A DNA stretch of 64,000 nt from an uncultured Saprospiraceae bacterium. GTDB taxonomy: Bacteria; Bacteroidota; Bacteroidia; Chitinophagales; Saprospiraceae. Shown here piece after piece: positions 37,210-45,936 of the stretch. Each line of letters opens with the position of its first letter. Position 1 is the stretch's first letter. A model generated the notes under the pieces. That model ran no database searches, had not been told where the DNA came from, and was given only the letters and a program-made list of their open reading frames with translations. The position numbers and the translations under genes were made by a program. The stretch covers positions 1 through 64,000 of the forward strand of contig CALAJP010000135.1 of the NCBI GenBank assembly GCA_937922815.1. The letters run 5' to 3'.

Positions 37210-38373
37210 TTACCAAAAAGTGAAGAAAAACACGGCAACATAACAAAAAATAGAAACGCATATTCCTATAATGAAAATAGTATAGCAAGTTCGTAATTTC
37301 ATGAATTTGCCTCCTAGTGCTTTGCTTGAGAAATAAAGGCTCAAATAGGCAGTTTCGTCAAAGTAATTGGGCGTCTTAATAACATGTTTTATTCCTTTCT
37401 TGAAACTTAGAAAATCCATATTAAACATATTTCCAAAAAAGAATAAATCTGATTTTCCCGCTTTAATATCTTCTTCACTTGTCATTCCCATCATTTTGAT
37501 GGGACGAGTCGCCGCAGTGGCATAAATCATCGCCAATATGCAGGTCAATAGAAATATAGTAAAAGGAATAACCAATATCATATCTTTTCTCAAAGCATCA
37601 ATCATCATCGGAATGGTAATAGTTATAATAACAGCACTTACGGAAAGCATCGTGTTCGCCTTTCCATCAGCCAAAGCGGACAAATCGGTATTGTTTCTCA
37701 TTGCTGTTTTATAAAACGTTTGAGCCAATTTATCATCAAGCTCATTCCCTTTTGCCAATCCTTCACTAGCTCTTTTGGTTTTAGCAATCTGCTTATCTAA
37801 CCATTTTATGTTGTCTAGCTTCTTTGGGGTAAAGAGTTCTTTTGCCGAATCCGTAAAGAATTTATGAGAGGATGCAAATTCCTTTCCCTTTTCTAACCAT
37901 TCCAATTTTGTTAACGACTCTATTTCTCCTTCGACTAATTCCTTTCTGAGTAATGTGATAACTGTTTTATAAGAATCGTTGCCAATATTATTAACATCGG
38001 CATCTTTGATGATTTGCTCTAATAGATTTTGAGGAGTTGTTCCTACTTTCGTTGCTAAAATACATTGCTTCACCCTATTAATATTGTCTTTAGAGTAATT
38101 GTTTTTCAACAAGAAATCTTCTGCAATTTGGCTGCTTATACGCTCATGGTCTTCGTATTTTTCACAAATGCCTACATCATGAAACAAAGAAGCGATACAT
38201 AAAATTTCAACTTCAACTTCTGAGCATTGTTCCAAATCTCCTAACAGGCGAACCGTATTGTAAACAGAAATCGTATGATTAAAATTGTGATAATGATGCC
38301 ATGCTTTAGAATGGGTATCTAAATAATCTTTTACAAATTCAAATGCTTTAAAAATGATTGGATTTTGGCTCAC
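37210..38373 (-). CDS. HD-domain phosphohydrolase fused to a Pycsar-type (PycTM) membrane effector domain
   Basis: 387 residues from a GTG start; no upstream in-frame ATG is needed to cover the HD domain. Residues ~10-150 form an HD domain with His33, the His65-Asp66 pair, His76 and Asp124/Asp126, the usual metal ligands. Residues ~215-387 hold membrane helices at ~240-259, ~265-286 and ~362-387, plus YKTAMRNNTDLSALADGKA and SDLFFFG segments typical of the PycTM (DUF5706) effector of cyclic-pyrimidine antiphage systems. No PycC cyclase is nearby, so an orphan effector or a housekeeping role is possible. It converges on dnaE with a 6-base gap and is the last gene of a minus-strand cluster. Confidence 0.82.
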   Translation of the reverse strand: MSQNPIIFKAFEFVKDYLDTHSKAWHHYHNFNHTISVYNTVRLLGDLEQCSEVEVEILCIASLFHDVGICEKYEDHERISSQIAEDFLLKNNYSKDNINRVKQCILATKVGTTPQNLLEQIIKDADVNNIGNDSYKTVITLLRKELVEGEIESLTKLEWLEKGKEFASSHKFFTDSAKELFTPKKLDNIKWLDKQIAKTKRASEGLAKGNELDDKLAQTFYKTAMRNNTDLSALADGKANTMLSVSAVIITITIPMMIDALRKDMILVIPFTIFLLTCILAMIYATAATRPIKMMGMTSEEDIKAGKSDLFFFGNMFNMDFLSFKKGIKHVIKTPNYFDETAYLSLYFSSKALGGKFMKLRTCYTIFIIGICVSIFCYVAVFFFTFW

Positions 38374-38463
38374 AATTTCTACTTTTTATGATGTCAAGTT
38401 AATGATACTGAAAAGGTAACGAATTTCATCCTAAAACTAATACAAATTGTTAACCAAAAATAT

Positions 38464-39198
38464 TTAGCCATAGCCTTCTAAAATAATTTTGGTCTTTTCC
38501 AACCCCATTTTGGCACATTCTTCTTTCATTTCATCTACCATTTTATTCCAACCACAGCCAAAGATATAATCTGGATAGTATTCTCCGTTTTCAATAATAC
38601 CTTTATATACTTTATGGACATAGCCTTGATGAAAACCATCGCTATTGTTTTCTTCTCTTGATAGGGCTATTTCAAATGAAAACTTAGCATTAGCATCAGA
38701 CAATTCTTTCCATTCATTATAATAGAGAATATCTTCTATTTTTCTCGTTCCGAAGATTAATTTAATATTGGGTGTTTTGTTCCCTTTGCTCAACTCATCC
38801 AAAATAATACTTCTTACGGGAGCAATTCCTGTTCCTGTCGCTACTAACATCAAATTATCTTCGCTGCTAACACTTTCAGGTAATACGAACGCTCCTGTTG
38901 GGCCTTTGAATTTTATAACATCACCTATTTCAACTTCATTGAAAAGGTAATTAGTCCCAAGTCCATCTGGCAATAGGACTATGCAAAGTTCAATTATGTT
39001 TTCGTCATTTGGCGAATTAGCAATGGAATACGAACGCCACCTTTTCAGCCTTTTTTCATGAATTGGCAAATCTAATGTTATAAATTGTCCTGCTTGAAAC
39101 TTGAACACTTCATCAGATTCGACTTTCAAAAAAAAACTTTTGACGTTCGGAGCTCTGTCAATAATATTCGTTAAAACGGAATTGTACCAAGTCCACAT
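38464..39198 (-). CDS. Ferredoxin-NADP reductase-family flavin oxidoreductase
   Basis: 244 residues. An FAD-binding beta-barrel carries RWRSYSIANSPND (the RxYS motif, about residues 52-64). An NAD(P)-binding domain with LMLVATGTGIAPVRSII follows near residue 112, and the FGCGWNKMVDEM Cys-Gly block lies near 214. There is no iron-sulphur domain, so it probably shuttles electrons between a pyridine nucleotide and a separate partner. It lies 4 bases after the barrel protein gene in the same direction. Confidence 0.85.
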   Translation of the reverse strand: MWTWYNSVLTNIIDRAPNVKSFFLKVESDEVFKFQAGQFITLDLPIHEKRLKRWRSYSIANSPNDENIIELCIVLLPDGLGTNYLFNEVEIGDVIKFKGPTGAFVLPESVSSEDNLMLVATGTGIAPVRSIILDELSKGNKTPNIKLIFGTRKIEDILYYNEWKELSDANAKFSFEIALSREENNSDGFHQGYVHKVYKGIIENGEYYPDYIFGCGWNKMVDEMKEECAKMGLEKTKIILEGYG

Positions 39199-39202
39199 AT
39201 TT

Positions 39203-39910
39203 TTATAATTTAAATTCTACTCCGAAAGCTATAGATCTAAGGTTAAAACTAGAAACAAAAGAGCTATAACTTCTCCTAGTTTTGTTTAGCCAATCTTCTT
39301 TTCCTGTAATATAACTAACCCCATTCAACCTTAATACTAGATTGATAGTTTTGTTCGCTTTATAATATAAACCAGGCTTGAATGATACAAATAATTCATC
39401 TACATCAAACCTTCCTTCTTCTATTCCTTCTATTGTATTAGTTGAAGTACCTCTAGAATAACCGATTAATGGTTCTATAAAGAAGTTAATTCTATTACTT
39501 GGATTAACTATGTACCTTGACATTAAACCTATCGTAAATTTACGTTGACTTTGTTCAAAGTCCGTAGTTTCAATTATTCCATTAATACCTAAAGTGTTAC
39601 TTTCGCCTTTAAACTTAGATAAAGCTAAACCTAAATTTATCCCTACTAAAAAGTTTGCATTTATACGTTTCCCAACATAGGGATTAAACCTAAACAATGA
39701 TCTATTTAAATTATCATCACTAACGATAAAGTTATTTGTAAAAGAAAGTGGGAAGATAGTAACTTCGGATAAAGAACCCCCATTTTTTTGCATATTAAAA
39801 TGAAAATCACCTCCTAAAATAAAATTGTAATCTTTAGTTTCTTGTGCATGGGTGATTTGACAAAACAATATGAATGTTAAAAGCGGCAGGTTTTTGATTA
39901 GCTTTTTCAT
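39203..39910 (-). CDS. Outer-membrane beta-barrel protein
   Basis: 235 residues from the ATG at 39910, which gives a clean signal peptide (MKKLIKNLPLLTFILFCQITHAQ). A longer frame starting at a TTG (39946) overlaps lipB and places residues before the signal peptide, so I rejected it. The remainder is alternating beta-strand sequence ending in SFNLRSIAFGVEFKL, typical of a porin-like barrel. No specific family was recognised. It lies 19 bases after lipB. Confidence 0.75.
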   Translation of the reverse strand: MKKLIKNLPLLTFILFCQITHAQETKDYNFILGGDFHFNMQKNGGSLSEVTIFPLSFTNNFIVSDDNLNRSLFRFNPYVGKRINANFLVGINLGLALSKFKGESNTLGINGIIETTDFEQSQRKFTIGLMSRYIVNPSNRINFFIEPLIGYSRGTSTNTIEGIEEGRFDVDELFVSFKPGLYYKANKTINLVLRLNGVSYITGKEDWLNKTRRSYSSFVSSFNLRSIAFGVEFKL

Positions 39911-39929
39911 TGAGAAAGTTTGGTTGTGT

Positions 39930-40715
39930 TTATAATAAAGTTTCAATTACTTCTGGTTTGTAATTTGATAAAATCAAATTTAATGTTCTAAGGTCTATTT
40001 CTACTTTTTCAAATTCGAAAAGAGTACTTAATTTATCGGTGACAAGATTGACTACTTCGTCTCTTTGTACTTCTTTTTTGGATTCTAAATGTAATGAAGT
40101 AACCGTTTTGTTTTCATCATCAATTCCACAAGGTACAATCTTATTAAAATTTTCCAAATTAGTTACTACATTAAATGCAAAGCCATGAAGCGTAACCCAA
40201 CGGCTTAAATGGACTCCAATCGCACAGATTTTTCTTTTCATAGGAGAATCATCTTCAATCCAAACTCCTGTAAAATCTTCTATTCTTGACCCTGTTACCT
40301 CATATTCAGCCATAGTGTCAATTACCGCTTGTTCCAAAAAACGAACGTACTTATGTATATCTGTAAAAAACTCATCTAAATCAAAAATGGGATACCCCAC
40401 TATCTGTCCTAGTCCATGATATGTTATATCTCCGCCCCTATTAATTTCAAAATAATCAATATTGTTTTTTTCAAGTTCGGTTTCTGAAACTAATAGATTA
40501 TCCCTAGAGCCAGTTTTCCCTAAAGTAAATACGGGAGAATGTTCACAAATGAGGAGAAAATGGTAAGGCGAAGGATCTATATTCTCTTTATTTCTGATAG
40601 ATAGCTTATATCCTTTCACTGCATCATGAACCTTTTGTTGCAACTGCCAAGCTTCTTTATAAGAAATTTGATTTAAATTACATATTAAAACTTTTTTACA
40701 TGAATTATTTACCAT
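39930..40715 (-). CDS. lipB: Octanoyl-[acyl-carrier-protein] transferase
   Basis: Moves octanoyl groups from acyl carrier protein to lipoyl domains, the first step of endogenous lipoate synthesis. The 261 residues carry RGGDITYHGLGQIVGYP (residues ~99-115), the catalytic Lys in RKICAIGVHLSRW with the HGFAFNV strand, and the catalytic Cys in VPCGIDDENKTVTSL. Length and motifs fit the family. lipA is not in the window. Confidence 0.94.
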   Translation of the reverse strand: MVNNSCKKVLICNLNQISYKEAWQLQQKVHDAVKGYKLSIRNKENIDPSPYHFLLICEHSPVFTLGKTGSRDNLLVSETELEKNNIDYFEINRGGDITYHGLGQIVGYPIFDLDEFFTDIHKYVRFLEQAVIDTMAEYEVTGSRIEDFTGVWIEDDSPMKRKICAIGVHLSRWVTLHGFAFNVVTNLENFNKIVPCGIDDENKTVTSLHLESKKEVQRDEVVNLVTDKLSTLFEFEKVEIDLRTLNLILSNYKPEVIETLL

Positions 40716-40918
40716 ACTTTTGTTATATTCATTTATGTTTTATGGCTAAAATATAGAACTCTTGCCTTTTCTTTGAAAAAATCTAAATTATTAATTTGTA
40801 ATAAATGATAATTTCGAAAAAATGGTTCATTGTTTGCTTAGTGACATTAAGTATCTTTTTAACATAAAATTAAGCATATATTGAATACTAAAACGAAACA
40901 AAGAATGTGACACCCGAG

Positions 40919-40926
40919 TATATTTG
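40919..40926 (+). promoter_or_regulatory. -7 promoter element for the YKT-repeat protein gene
   Basis: TATATTTG is an exact TAnnTTTG match, about 60 bases before the ATG at 40987. A -33 element is not clear. Confidence 0.45.
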
Positions 40927-40986
40927 CGTCAAAAAATAAAAATACCAATTAAATATAATTTTTTTTAATAAAAAACGATAATCAAA

Positions 40987-41961
40987 ATGAGGAATCGTAT
41001 TACTTTTTTAAAGTCCCTAACAGTTATGGCTGTTATGGCAGTTTCTGCTAATGCAAGTGCTCAGAATGAATCTGCAGATATGCCATTTAATGATTTACCA
41101 CCTTCTTCTGAATTCGGTAAATGTTATGCTAAGTGTAAAATTCCTGATGTATATGAAAGCACATCAGTGAAAAAATTAACTAAAGAGGCATCAACTAGAC
41201 TTATTAAAGTTCCTGCTGAATACAAAACTGAAACTGAGAAAATCTTAGTTAGAGAAGGTAGAACTGAATATAAAATTATTCCTGCTACTTACAAAACAGT
41301 TACTGAACAAGTAATGATTGAGCCAGAGAAAAAAATAGTGAGAACTATACCTGCTGTTTATAAAACAGAAACTGAGCAAATCTTAGTTACTCCAGCTAGA
41401 GGTAAATGGGTAAGAAAGAAAAAAGATCCGTCTTGTTTCTCTCAAAATCCTGACGATTGTTATGTAGCTTGTTACGAAGAAATTCCTGCAATTTACAGAA
41501 CAGAAAGCAAGCAAGTATTAGTTGAGGCTGCTAAAACTGTTGATGATGTAATTCCTGCAGTTTACAAAACAGTTACTAAGCAAGTTATTGACCAAGCTTC
41601 TAAGGTTGAAGAAATCAAAATCGACCCAGAATATTCTACAGTTACTAAAAATGTTTTAGTTTCAGCAGAAACAACTAAGTCAGAAACTATTCCTGCTATC
41701 TATACTGATGTAGTTGAAAGAAAATTAGTTAAAAAAGGTGGTTATACCGTATGGACTGAAATTCTTTGTGCTGACAAGCAAACAAATGATAGAATTTACA
41801 GAATTCAACGTGCATTAAAAGATGCTGGTTATAATCCTGGTCCTATTGACGGAGTTATCGGAATCCAAACTCAAGCAGCTTTGAAACAGTACCAAACTGA
41901 CAAAGGTCTTCCTATCGGAAACTTGAACATGGAGACTTTGAAAGCTTTAGGTATTGAGTAA
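40987..41961 (+). CDS. Exported YKT-repeat protein with C-terminal peptidoglycan-binding domain
   Basis: 324 residues with a signal peptide ending at NASA, then Q. Residues ~68-255 contain seven imperfect repeats of about 25 residues on the pattern IPAxYKTxTxQVLV (for example IPATYKTVTEQVM, IPAVYKTETEQIL, IPAIYRTESKQVL). A Cys pair lies near residues 48-52, and a further insert has PSCFSQNPDDCYVAC. Residues ~265-324 form a peptidoglycan-binding type 1 domain (IYRIQRALKDAGYNPGPIDGVIG). This suggests a periplasmic protein tethered to the cell wall. The repeats occur in OmpA-like proteins of the phylum but their role is unknown. It is flanked by its own promoter and terminator. Confidence 0.87.
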   Translation: MRNRITFLKSLTVMAVMAVSANASAQNESADMPFNDLPPSSEFGKCYAKCKIPDVYESTSVKKLTKEASTRLIKVPAEYKTETEKILVREGRTEYKIIPATYKTVTEQVMIEPEKKIVRTIPAVYKTETEQILVTPARGKWVRKKKDPSCFSQNPDDCYVACYEEIPAIYRTESKQVLVEAAKTVDDVIPAVYKTVTKQVIDQASKVEEIKIDPEYSTVTKNVLVSAETTKSETIPAIYTDVVERKLVKKGGYTVWTEILCADKQTNDRIYRIQRALKDAGYNPGPIDGVIGIQTQAALKQYQTDKGLPIGNLNMETLKALGIE

Positions 41962-41993
41962 TATATAATATATTATTACAACATAGAACCATA

Positions 41994-42029
41994 AGGTCTG
42001 TATTCTTTCGAGAATATAGACCTTTTTTT
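41994..42029 (+). terminator. Terminator of the YKT-repeat protein gene
   Basis: AGGTCTGTATTCT / AGAATATAGACCT pairs over 13 bp with one G-U wobble that is a pair only on the plus strand. It has a TTCG tetraloop and seven Ts. Confidence 0.85.
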
Positions 42030-42056
42030 GTACTTTGTGTCAAACACAAAAAGTTT

Positions 42057-43541
42057 ATGGACGCAAATTTTGGATTTTGGTCTCTTGTTCCTCCCCTTGT
42101 CGCTATCATCATGGCAATCAAAACAAGACAAGTATTTATTTCGCTCTTAACAGGTATTTTTTTAGGCTATCTCGTCATCCATCAACATTTATGGAATGCC
42201 TTTTTAGCTACTATCGACAGTCTTGTAAATGTGTTTTCTAGTGCAGGAAACACACGTACCATCATGTTTTGTGCTTTAGTAGGAGCATTAATTTTATTGA
42301 TGCAATTATCAGGAGGCGTAAATGGGTTAATAGCATACATGAATGAAAAACTCGATAAGTCGAGTAATGATGACCCTAAGAAAAAAAATATACTCATACA
42401 GTTTTATGCATTTGTTATGGGAATATTGATTTTTGTAGAAAGTAGCATTAGCGTTCTTACCGTAGGTACCGTTTTTAGACCTATTTTTGATAAGATGAAA
42501 ATATCTAGAGAAAAGCTTGCCTATATAGCGGATTCTAGTTCTGCTCCTAGTTGTATTTTAATTCCATTCAATGGTTGGGGGGCTTACATTATGGGCTTGT
42601 TAGTGTTAGAAGGTTTTGCTTCTCCATTCAAAATTTTAATGAGTAGTATCTCTTTTAACTTCTACCCTATTTTGACCTTGTTTTTTGTAATTTACATCAT
42701 ATTTAGTCAAAAAGATTGGGGCCCTATGAAAGAAGCTGAACTTAGGGTAAAGGAAACAGGAGCTGTTCTTTCTGAAAATGCTCAACCTACTGTTTCTGAC
42801 GAAATTTCGGGTGTGGAACCCCACAAAAAGGCCGTTTTCAAACCCTTCAATATGTTAATTCCTCTTTTGATTATGGTCTTATTCATGCCTGTTATGCTTA
42901 TCTATACAGGAAGTAAAGAATCTGAACTCTCTTTTTCACTTTCTTTTGATTATTTAATTGATGCCATAGGGAAAGGTTCGGGGAGTACATCCGTTTTGGT
43001 ATCAGTAATAATATCTATAGGAGTTGCATGTTTGCTATATGGTTTTCAAAAAATTCTTACGCCAAAGGAAATGATTGATTCTATACTGAAAGGTGTGGCA
43101 GGTTTAATTCCTCTAGCTTTATTAATGATGTTTGCGTTTGCTATTAATACCGTATGTCGAGATTTGCAAACAGGAATTTATATTGCCGAAACAACGAAAG
43201 AATGGCTAACACCGACCCTTGTTCCTGCCTTATTATTTGCCATTAGCTGTTTTATTGCTTTTTCTACGGGTACATCTTGGGGTACGTTTTCTATCATGAT
43301 AAGTATTGCTATTCCTATGGCTAGCACCCTACAAATAGATCCTGCATTAGCTATCGGAGCGGTCTTGGGCGGAGGTGTTTTTGGTGACCATTGTTCTCCT
43401 ATTTCAGACACTACTATAATTAGCTCTATGGCCGCCAATACTGACCATATTGACCACGTAAGAACACAATTGCCCTATGCCATGGTAACCGGGATTACCA
43501 GTTTTGTACTCTATATAATATTGGGGATAGTATATGTCTAA
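42057..43541 (+). CDS. NhaC-family Na+/H+ antiporter
   Basis: 494 residues and about twelve membrane helices. Family motifs are visible: WSLVPPLVAIIMAI at the N-terminus, VGALILLMQLSGGVNGL, SSISVLTVGTVFRPIFDK, DSSSAPSCILIPFNGWG, SCFIAFSTGTSWGTFSIM, and GGGVFGDHCSPISDTTIISS near residue 440. It exports Na+ in exchange for protons at the inner membrane, fitting a marine or halotolerant host. The following gene begins 16 bases downstream. Confidence 0.93.
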   Translation: MDANFGFWSLVPPLVAIIMAIKTRQVFISLLTGIFLGYLVIHQHLWNAFLATIDSLVNVFSSAGNTRTIMFCALVGALILLMQLSGGVNGLIAYMNEKLDKSSNDDPKKKNILIQFYAFVMGILIFVESSISVLTVGTVFRPIFDKMKISREKLAYIADSSSAPSCILIPFNGWGAYIMGLLVLEGFASPFKILMSSISFNFYPILTLFFVIYIIFSQKDWGPMKEAELRVKETGAVLSENAQPTVSDEISGVEPHKKAVFKPFNMLIPLLIMVLFMPVMLIYTGSKESELSFSLSFDYLIDAIGKGSGSTSVLVSVIISIGVACLLYGFQKILTPKEMIDSILKGVAGLIPLALLMMFAFAINTVCRDLQTGIYIAETTKEWLTPTLVPALLFAISCFIAFSTGTSWGTFSIMISIAIPMASTLQIDPALAIGAVLGGGVFGDHCSPISDTTIISSMAANTDHIDHVRTQLPYAMVTGITSFVLYIILGIVYV

Positions 43542-43556
43542 AAACTAAATCTTCTC

Positions 43557-44080
43557 ATGAAAAAAATAAGCCACAATCGCGTCTATTTTTACAAATTTCT
43601 CAATGGTGAAATAGGAAAAGAAGAACTTGAAACGTGGATTTATAGTAATCAAAAACTTGAAAACGAGCTCAAAGAATACTTTTACGATTTAATCTCCTTT
43701 TCATTTAAAGCAGAGGATTCGAAATCATTTATCACCCAACTGGTAAAGAAATTATATGATTATAAGGAGTATGAATTGTGGAGAACAATCAACCTATTAG
43801 AAAGAATATCTTTAGGTAATATTGACATAGTTTTAGCTTCTCGACAATTAAGAGAACTATACGAGGATCAAAAAAAATCTTTAGAAAAACCATTAATTAC
43901 AAGCAAATTAGGACTAAGTTTCGAAAGTATTTTAGATGAATATCCAACTAGACTTGAATACTCAAATTGGAATCAAAGTGCCCTTAAAAAAAACTTAAAT
44001 CCGTAGAGCAACATCAGGTTGATTTTATTGATACTATATCGGCAGAACTAGAAGAGTTAAAACAAAGTGTAATTTTTTAA
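43557..44080 (+). CDS. Hypothetical alpha-helical protein, reading frame broken by a -1 shift at an A8 run
   Basis: The zero frame runs 43557-44006 (149 residues). Beyond its stop, the -1 frame from the A8 run (43986-43993) continues with coding-like sequence, KSVEQHQVDFIDTISAELEE, to a stop at 44078-44080. A slip at A-AAA-AAC (43988-43994) or one missing A restores a ~175-residue protein. The product is soluble and rich in Leu, Glu and Lys, and I do not recognise it. It is probably co-transcribed with the antiporter. The break may be programmed, a true mutation, or a homopolymer sequencing error. Confidence 0.6.
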
Positions 44081-44138
44081 ATTCACATTCCATAAGAAAC
44101 TGCGAATACAAATTGTAACTCGAATCAGCCAAAACGAA

Positions 44139-44175
44139 AATGAGCTTTTACTTATTTCAAAAGTAAAAGCTCATT
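44139..44175. terminator. Bidirectional terminator between the split gene and the sigma factor gene
   Basis: AATGAGCTTTTACTT / AAGTAAAAGCTCATT forms a perfect 15-bp stem with a 7-base loop, between the convergent genes ending at 44080 and 44205. Confidence 0.75.
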
Positions 44176-44204
44176 ATATTTAAAGGAATAACAGTATATG
44201 AAAC

Positions 44205-44738
44205 TTAAGCTCGTCTCACTTCTTCTCCATAAAGATTCACAATTTTTGCTTTTAGTTCTTTACGTGCAAAGAAAATTCTACTTTTAATAGTTCCTAACGG
44301 CAACTTTAAATGATCTGCAATTTCTTGATACTTATAGCCGTGATAGTACATCAAAAAAGGAATTCTTATACTTTCGTCTAGCTGAGCAATCATCTTCTTT
44401 AACTCGTCCATCATTATTTGCCTATCAGCATCATTACTAATTGAAACACTGCCAGAGTTTAAAAAGTATAAATTTTCAGTGCTATCAATTATAGTATTTG
44501 CTTTACTCTTCTTTCTATAATTATTGATAAAGATGTTCTTCATGATAGTAAAAACCCAAGCCTTAAAATTAGTTCCTAATCTAAATTTATCACGATTGGT
44601 TAGTGCTCTAAATGCTGTTTCTTGAAATAAATCTTTTGCTTCTTCTTGGTTTTTAGTCAAATTAAAAGCAAACATTCTTAATATTTCACCTATTGTATCA
44701 AACTTACCATAAAATTCATTCGAAGACATAATACCCAT
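44205..44738 (-). CDS. ECF-type RNA polymerase sigma factor
   Basis: 177 residues from the ATG at 44738. Region 2 is DLFQETAFRALTNRDKF...FKAWVFTIMKNIFINNYRK. Region 4 is IPFLMYYHGYKYQEIADHLKLPLGTIKSRIFFARKEL. It has no extra anti-sigma-like domain. A longer frame from a TTG at 44771 was rejected because a consensus -7 element covers that codon (44769-44776). The ATG at 44729 is also possible. No anti-sigma factor is adjacent, so its signal cannot be told. Confidence 0.92.
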   Translation of the reverse strand: MGIMSSNEFYGKFDTIGEILRMFAFNLTKNQEEAKDLFQETAFRALTNRDKFRLGTNFKAWVFTIMKNIFINNYRKKSKANTIIDSTENLYFLNSGSVSISNDADRQIMMDELKKMIAQLDESIRIPFLMYYHGYKYQEIADHLKLPLGTIKSRIFFARKELKAKIVNLYGEEVRRA

Positions 44739-44768
44739 TTTTAAAAAACAACTCCAATATTGGCTAAA

Positions 44769-44776
44769 CAAATATA
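44769..44776 (-). promoter_or_regulatory. -7 promoter element for the sigma factor gene
   Basis: On the minus strand TATATTTG matches TAnnTTTG, with TTTTG about 21 bases further upstream as a possible -33 element. Transcription would start near 44762, about 24 bases before the ATG at 44738. This decides the start codon against the upstream TTG. Confidence 0.55.
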
Positions 44777-45039
44777 CAAATAAAGTTCAACAAAATTCAA
44801 AACATTCAACAAAAAATAGCGTCATTACTTCACAAAACAATAAATTACATTCATAAAACACTAATAAACAACGTATTAAAATAAAATTATATTTTCAGAA
44901 AAAATTGAAAATATAGTATACTTATAAATAAAAATTATTTACTTTGTTCAAGGTATCGATAATGGGGATAATTTGATTTGAAGAAGAAAGTTTTTACTTT
45001 AGCCTAAATTAAGTTTCAAAACACATTCATTGGATAATT

Positions 45040-45903
45040 ATGGATTTTTTAGATAATATTACTTATTACTTTTCAAATATGCCGAGAGAGCACCGTTCAA
45101 TCTTATTGATTGGCGGGTTATCTATTTTTTTAATCCTTGAATATTTCAGACCTTATGTTGCCTTTTCTTACAACAAGCTAAGCCACAGTTTAAAAAACCT
45201 GTTTTTTACAGCTTGCACAGTCATTATCAACTTAGGGCTGGCTTGGCTCTTACTTAATGCTTCGGATTTTGCTACAGAAAACCAAATAGGAATATTTCAC
45301 TTAGCAAGTCCTCCTATTGGTGTACAAATTTTATTTGGTTTGATGGCAATGGATTTAATTGCAGCGTGGTTACCGCATATCATTCAACATAAAATTCCTT
45401 TTTTGTGGCAATTTCATCTGATTCACCATACCGATAAAGAAGTAGATACAACAACTGCAAATAGACATCACCCTATCGAGTCTGTGATTCGTTTTATATT
45501 CACAATAATTGCTATTTTTATAATTGGAGCCCCAATATGGTTGATATTCTTGTACCAAAGCTGTTCATTAATGATGACTCAATTTAACCATGCTAATATA
45601 AAATTACCTAAACAGGTAGACCATTTGTTATCATATATAATATGTACACCTGGCATGCACAGAGTTCACCATCATTATCGTCAACCCTACTCAGACATGA
45701 ACTATGGGAATATATTTTCTTGTTGGGATCGTGTATTTCAAACTTTCGTAAAAGTTGACAATAAACAGCTTATTTTTGGACTTGATACCTATTTCGAAAA
45801 CAAAGAGGTTAACAATATTGGCAAACTACTTGCACTACCTTTCAAAGGATACAGAAAACCTATAACGTATTCTAAAAACGAAAAACTTTATCCACCTAAA
45901 TAA
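45040..45903 (+). CDS. Sterol desaturase / fatty-acid hydroxylase-family membrane protein
   Basis: 287 residues with four or more membrane helices and the di-iron histidine boxes of the family: HIIQH (near residue 110), HLIHHTD (near 126), RHHPIE (near 140) and HRVHHH (near 208). All His ligands are present, so it should be an active oxygen-dependent hydroxylase or desaturase acting on a lipid. The substrate cannot be told; carotenoid, sphingolipid and fatty-acid substrates are all known in this family. The GH25 lipoprotein gene follows at 33 bases. Confidence 0.92.
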   Translation: MDFLDNITYYFSNMPREHRSILLIGGLSIFLILEYFRPYVAFSYNKLSHSLKNLFFTACTVIINLGLAWLLLNASDFATENQIGIFHLASPPIGVQILFGLMAMDLIAAWLPHIIQHKIPFLWQFHLIHHTDKEVDTTTANRHHPIESVIRFIFTIIAIFIIGAPIWLIFLYQSCSLMMTQFNHANIKLPKQVDHLLSYIICTPGMHRVHHHYRQPYSDMNYGNIFSCWDRVFQTFVKVDNKQLIFGLDTYFENKEVNNIGKLLALPFKGYRKPITYSKNEKLYPPK

Positions 45904-45936
45904 TTATGAGGATTAAAAGCCAACTTTAATTTTGAC

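Noticed and set aside
39911-39946. Longer barrel protein starting at TTG 39946
   Set aside because: It would overlap lipB and put 12 residues ahead of a clean signal peptide that starts at the ATG 39910.
37210-40715. A complete Pycsar defence operon in the lipB-to-dnaE cluster
   Set aside because: Neighbouring genes are LipB, a barrel protein and a flavin oxidoreductase. No nucleotide cyclase is present, so only an orphan effector-like protein is claimed.
44739-44771. Longer sigma factor starting at TTG 44771
   Set aside because: The codon lies inside a TATATTTG promoter element, so it would not be on the mRNA; the ATG at 44738 matches the family better.
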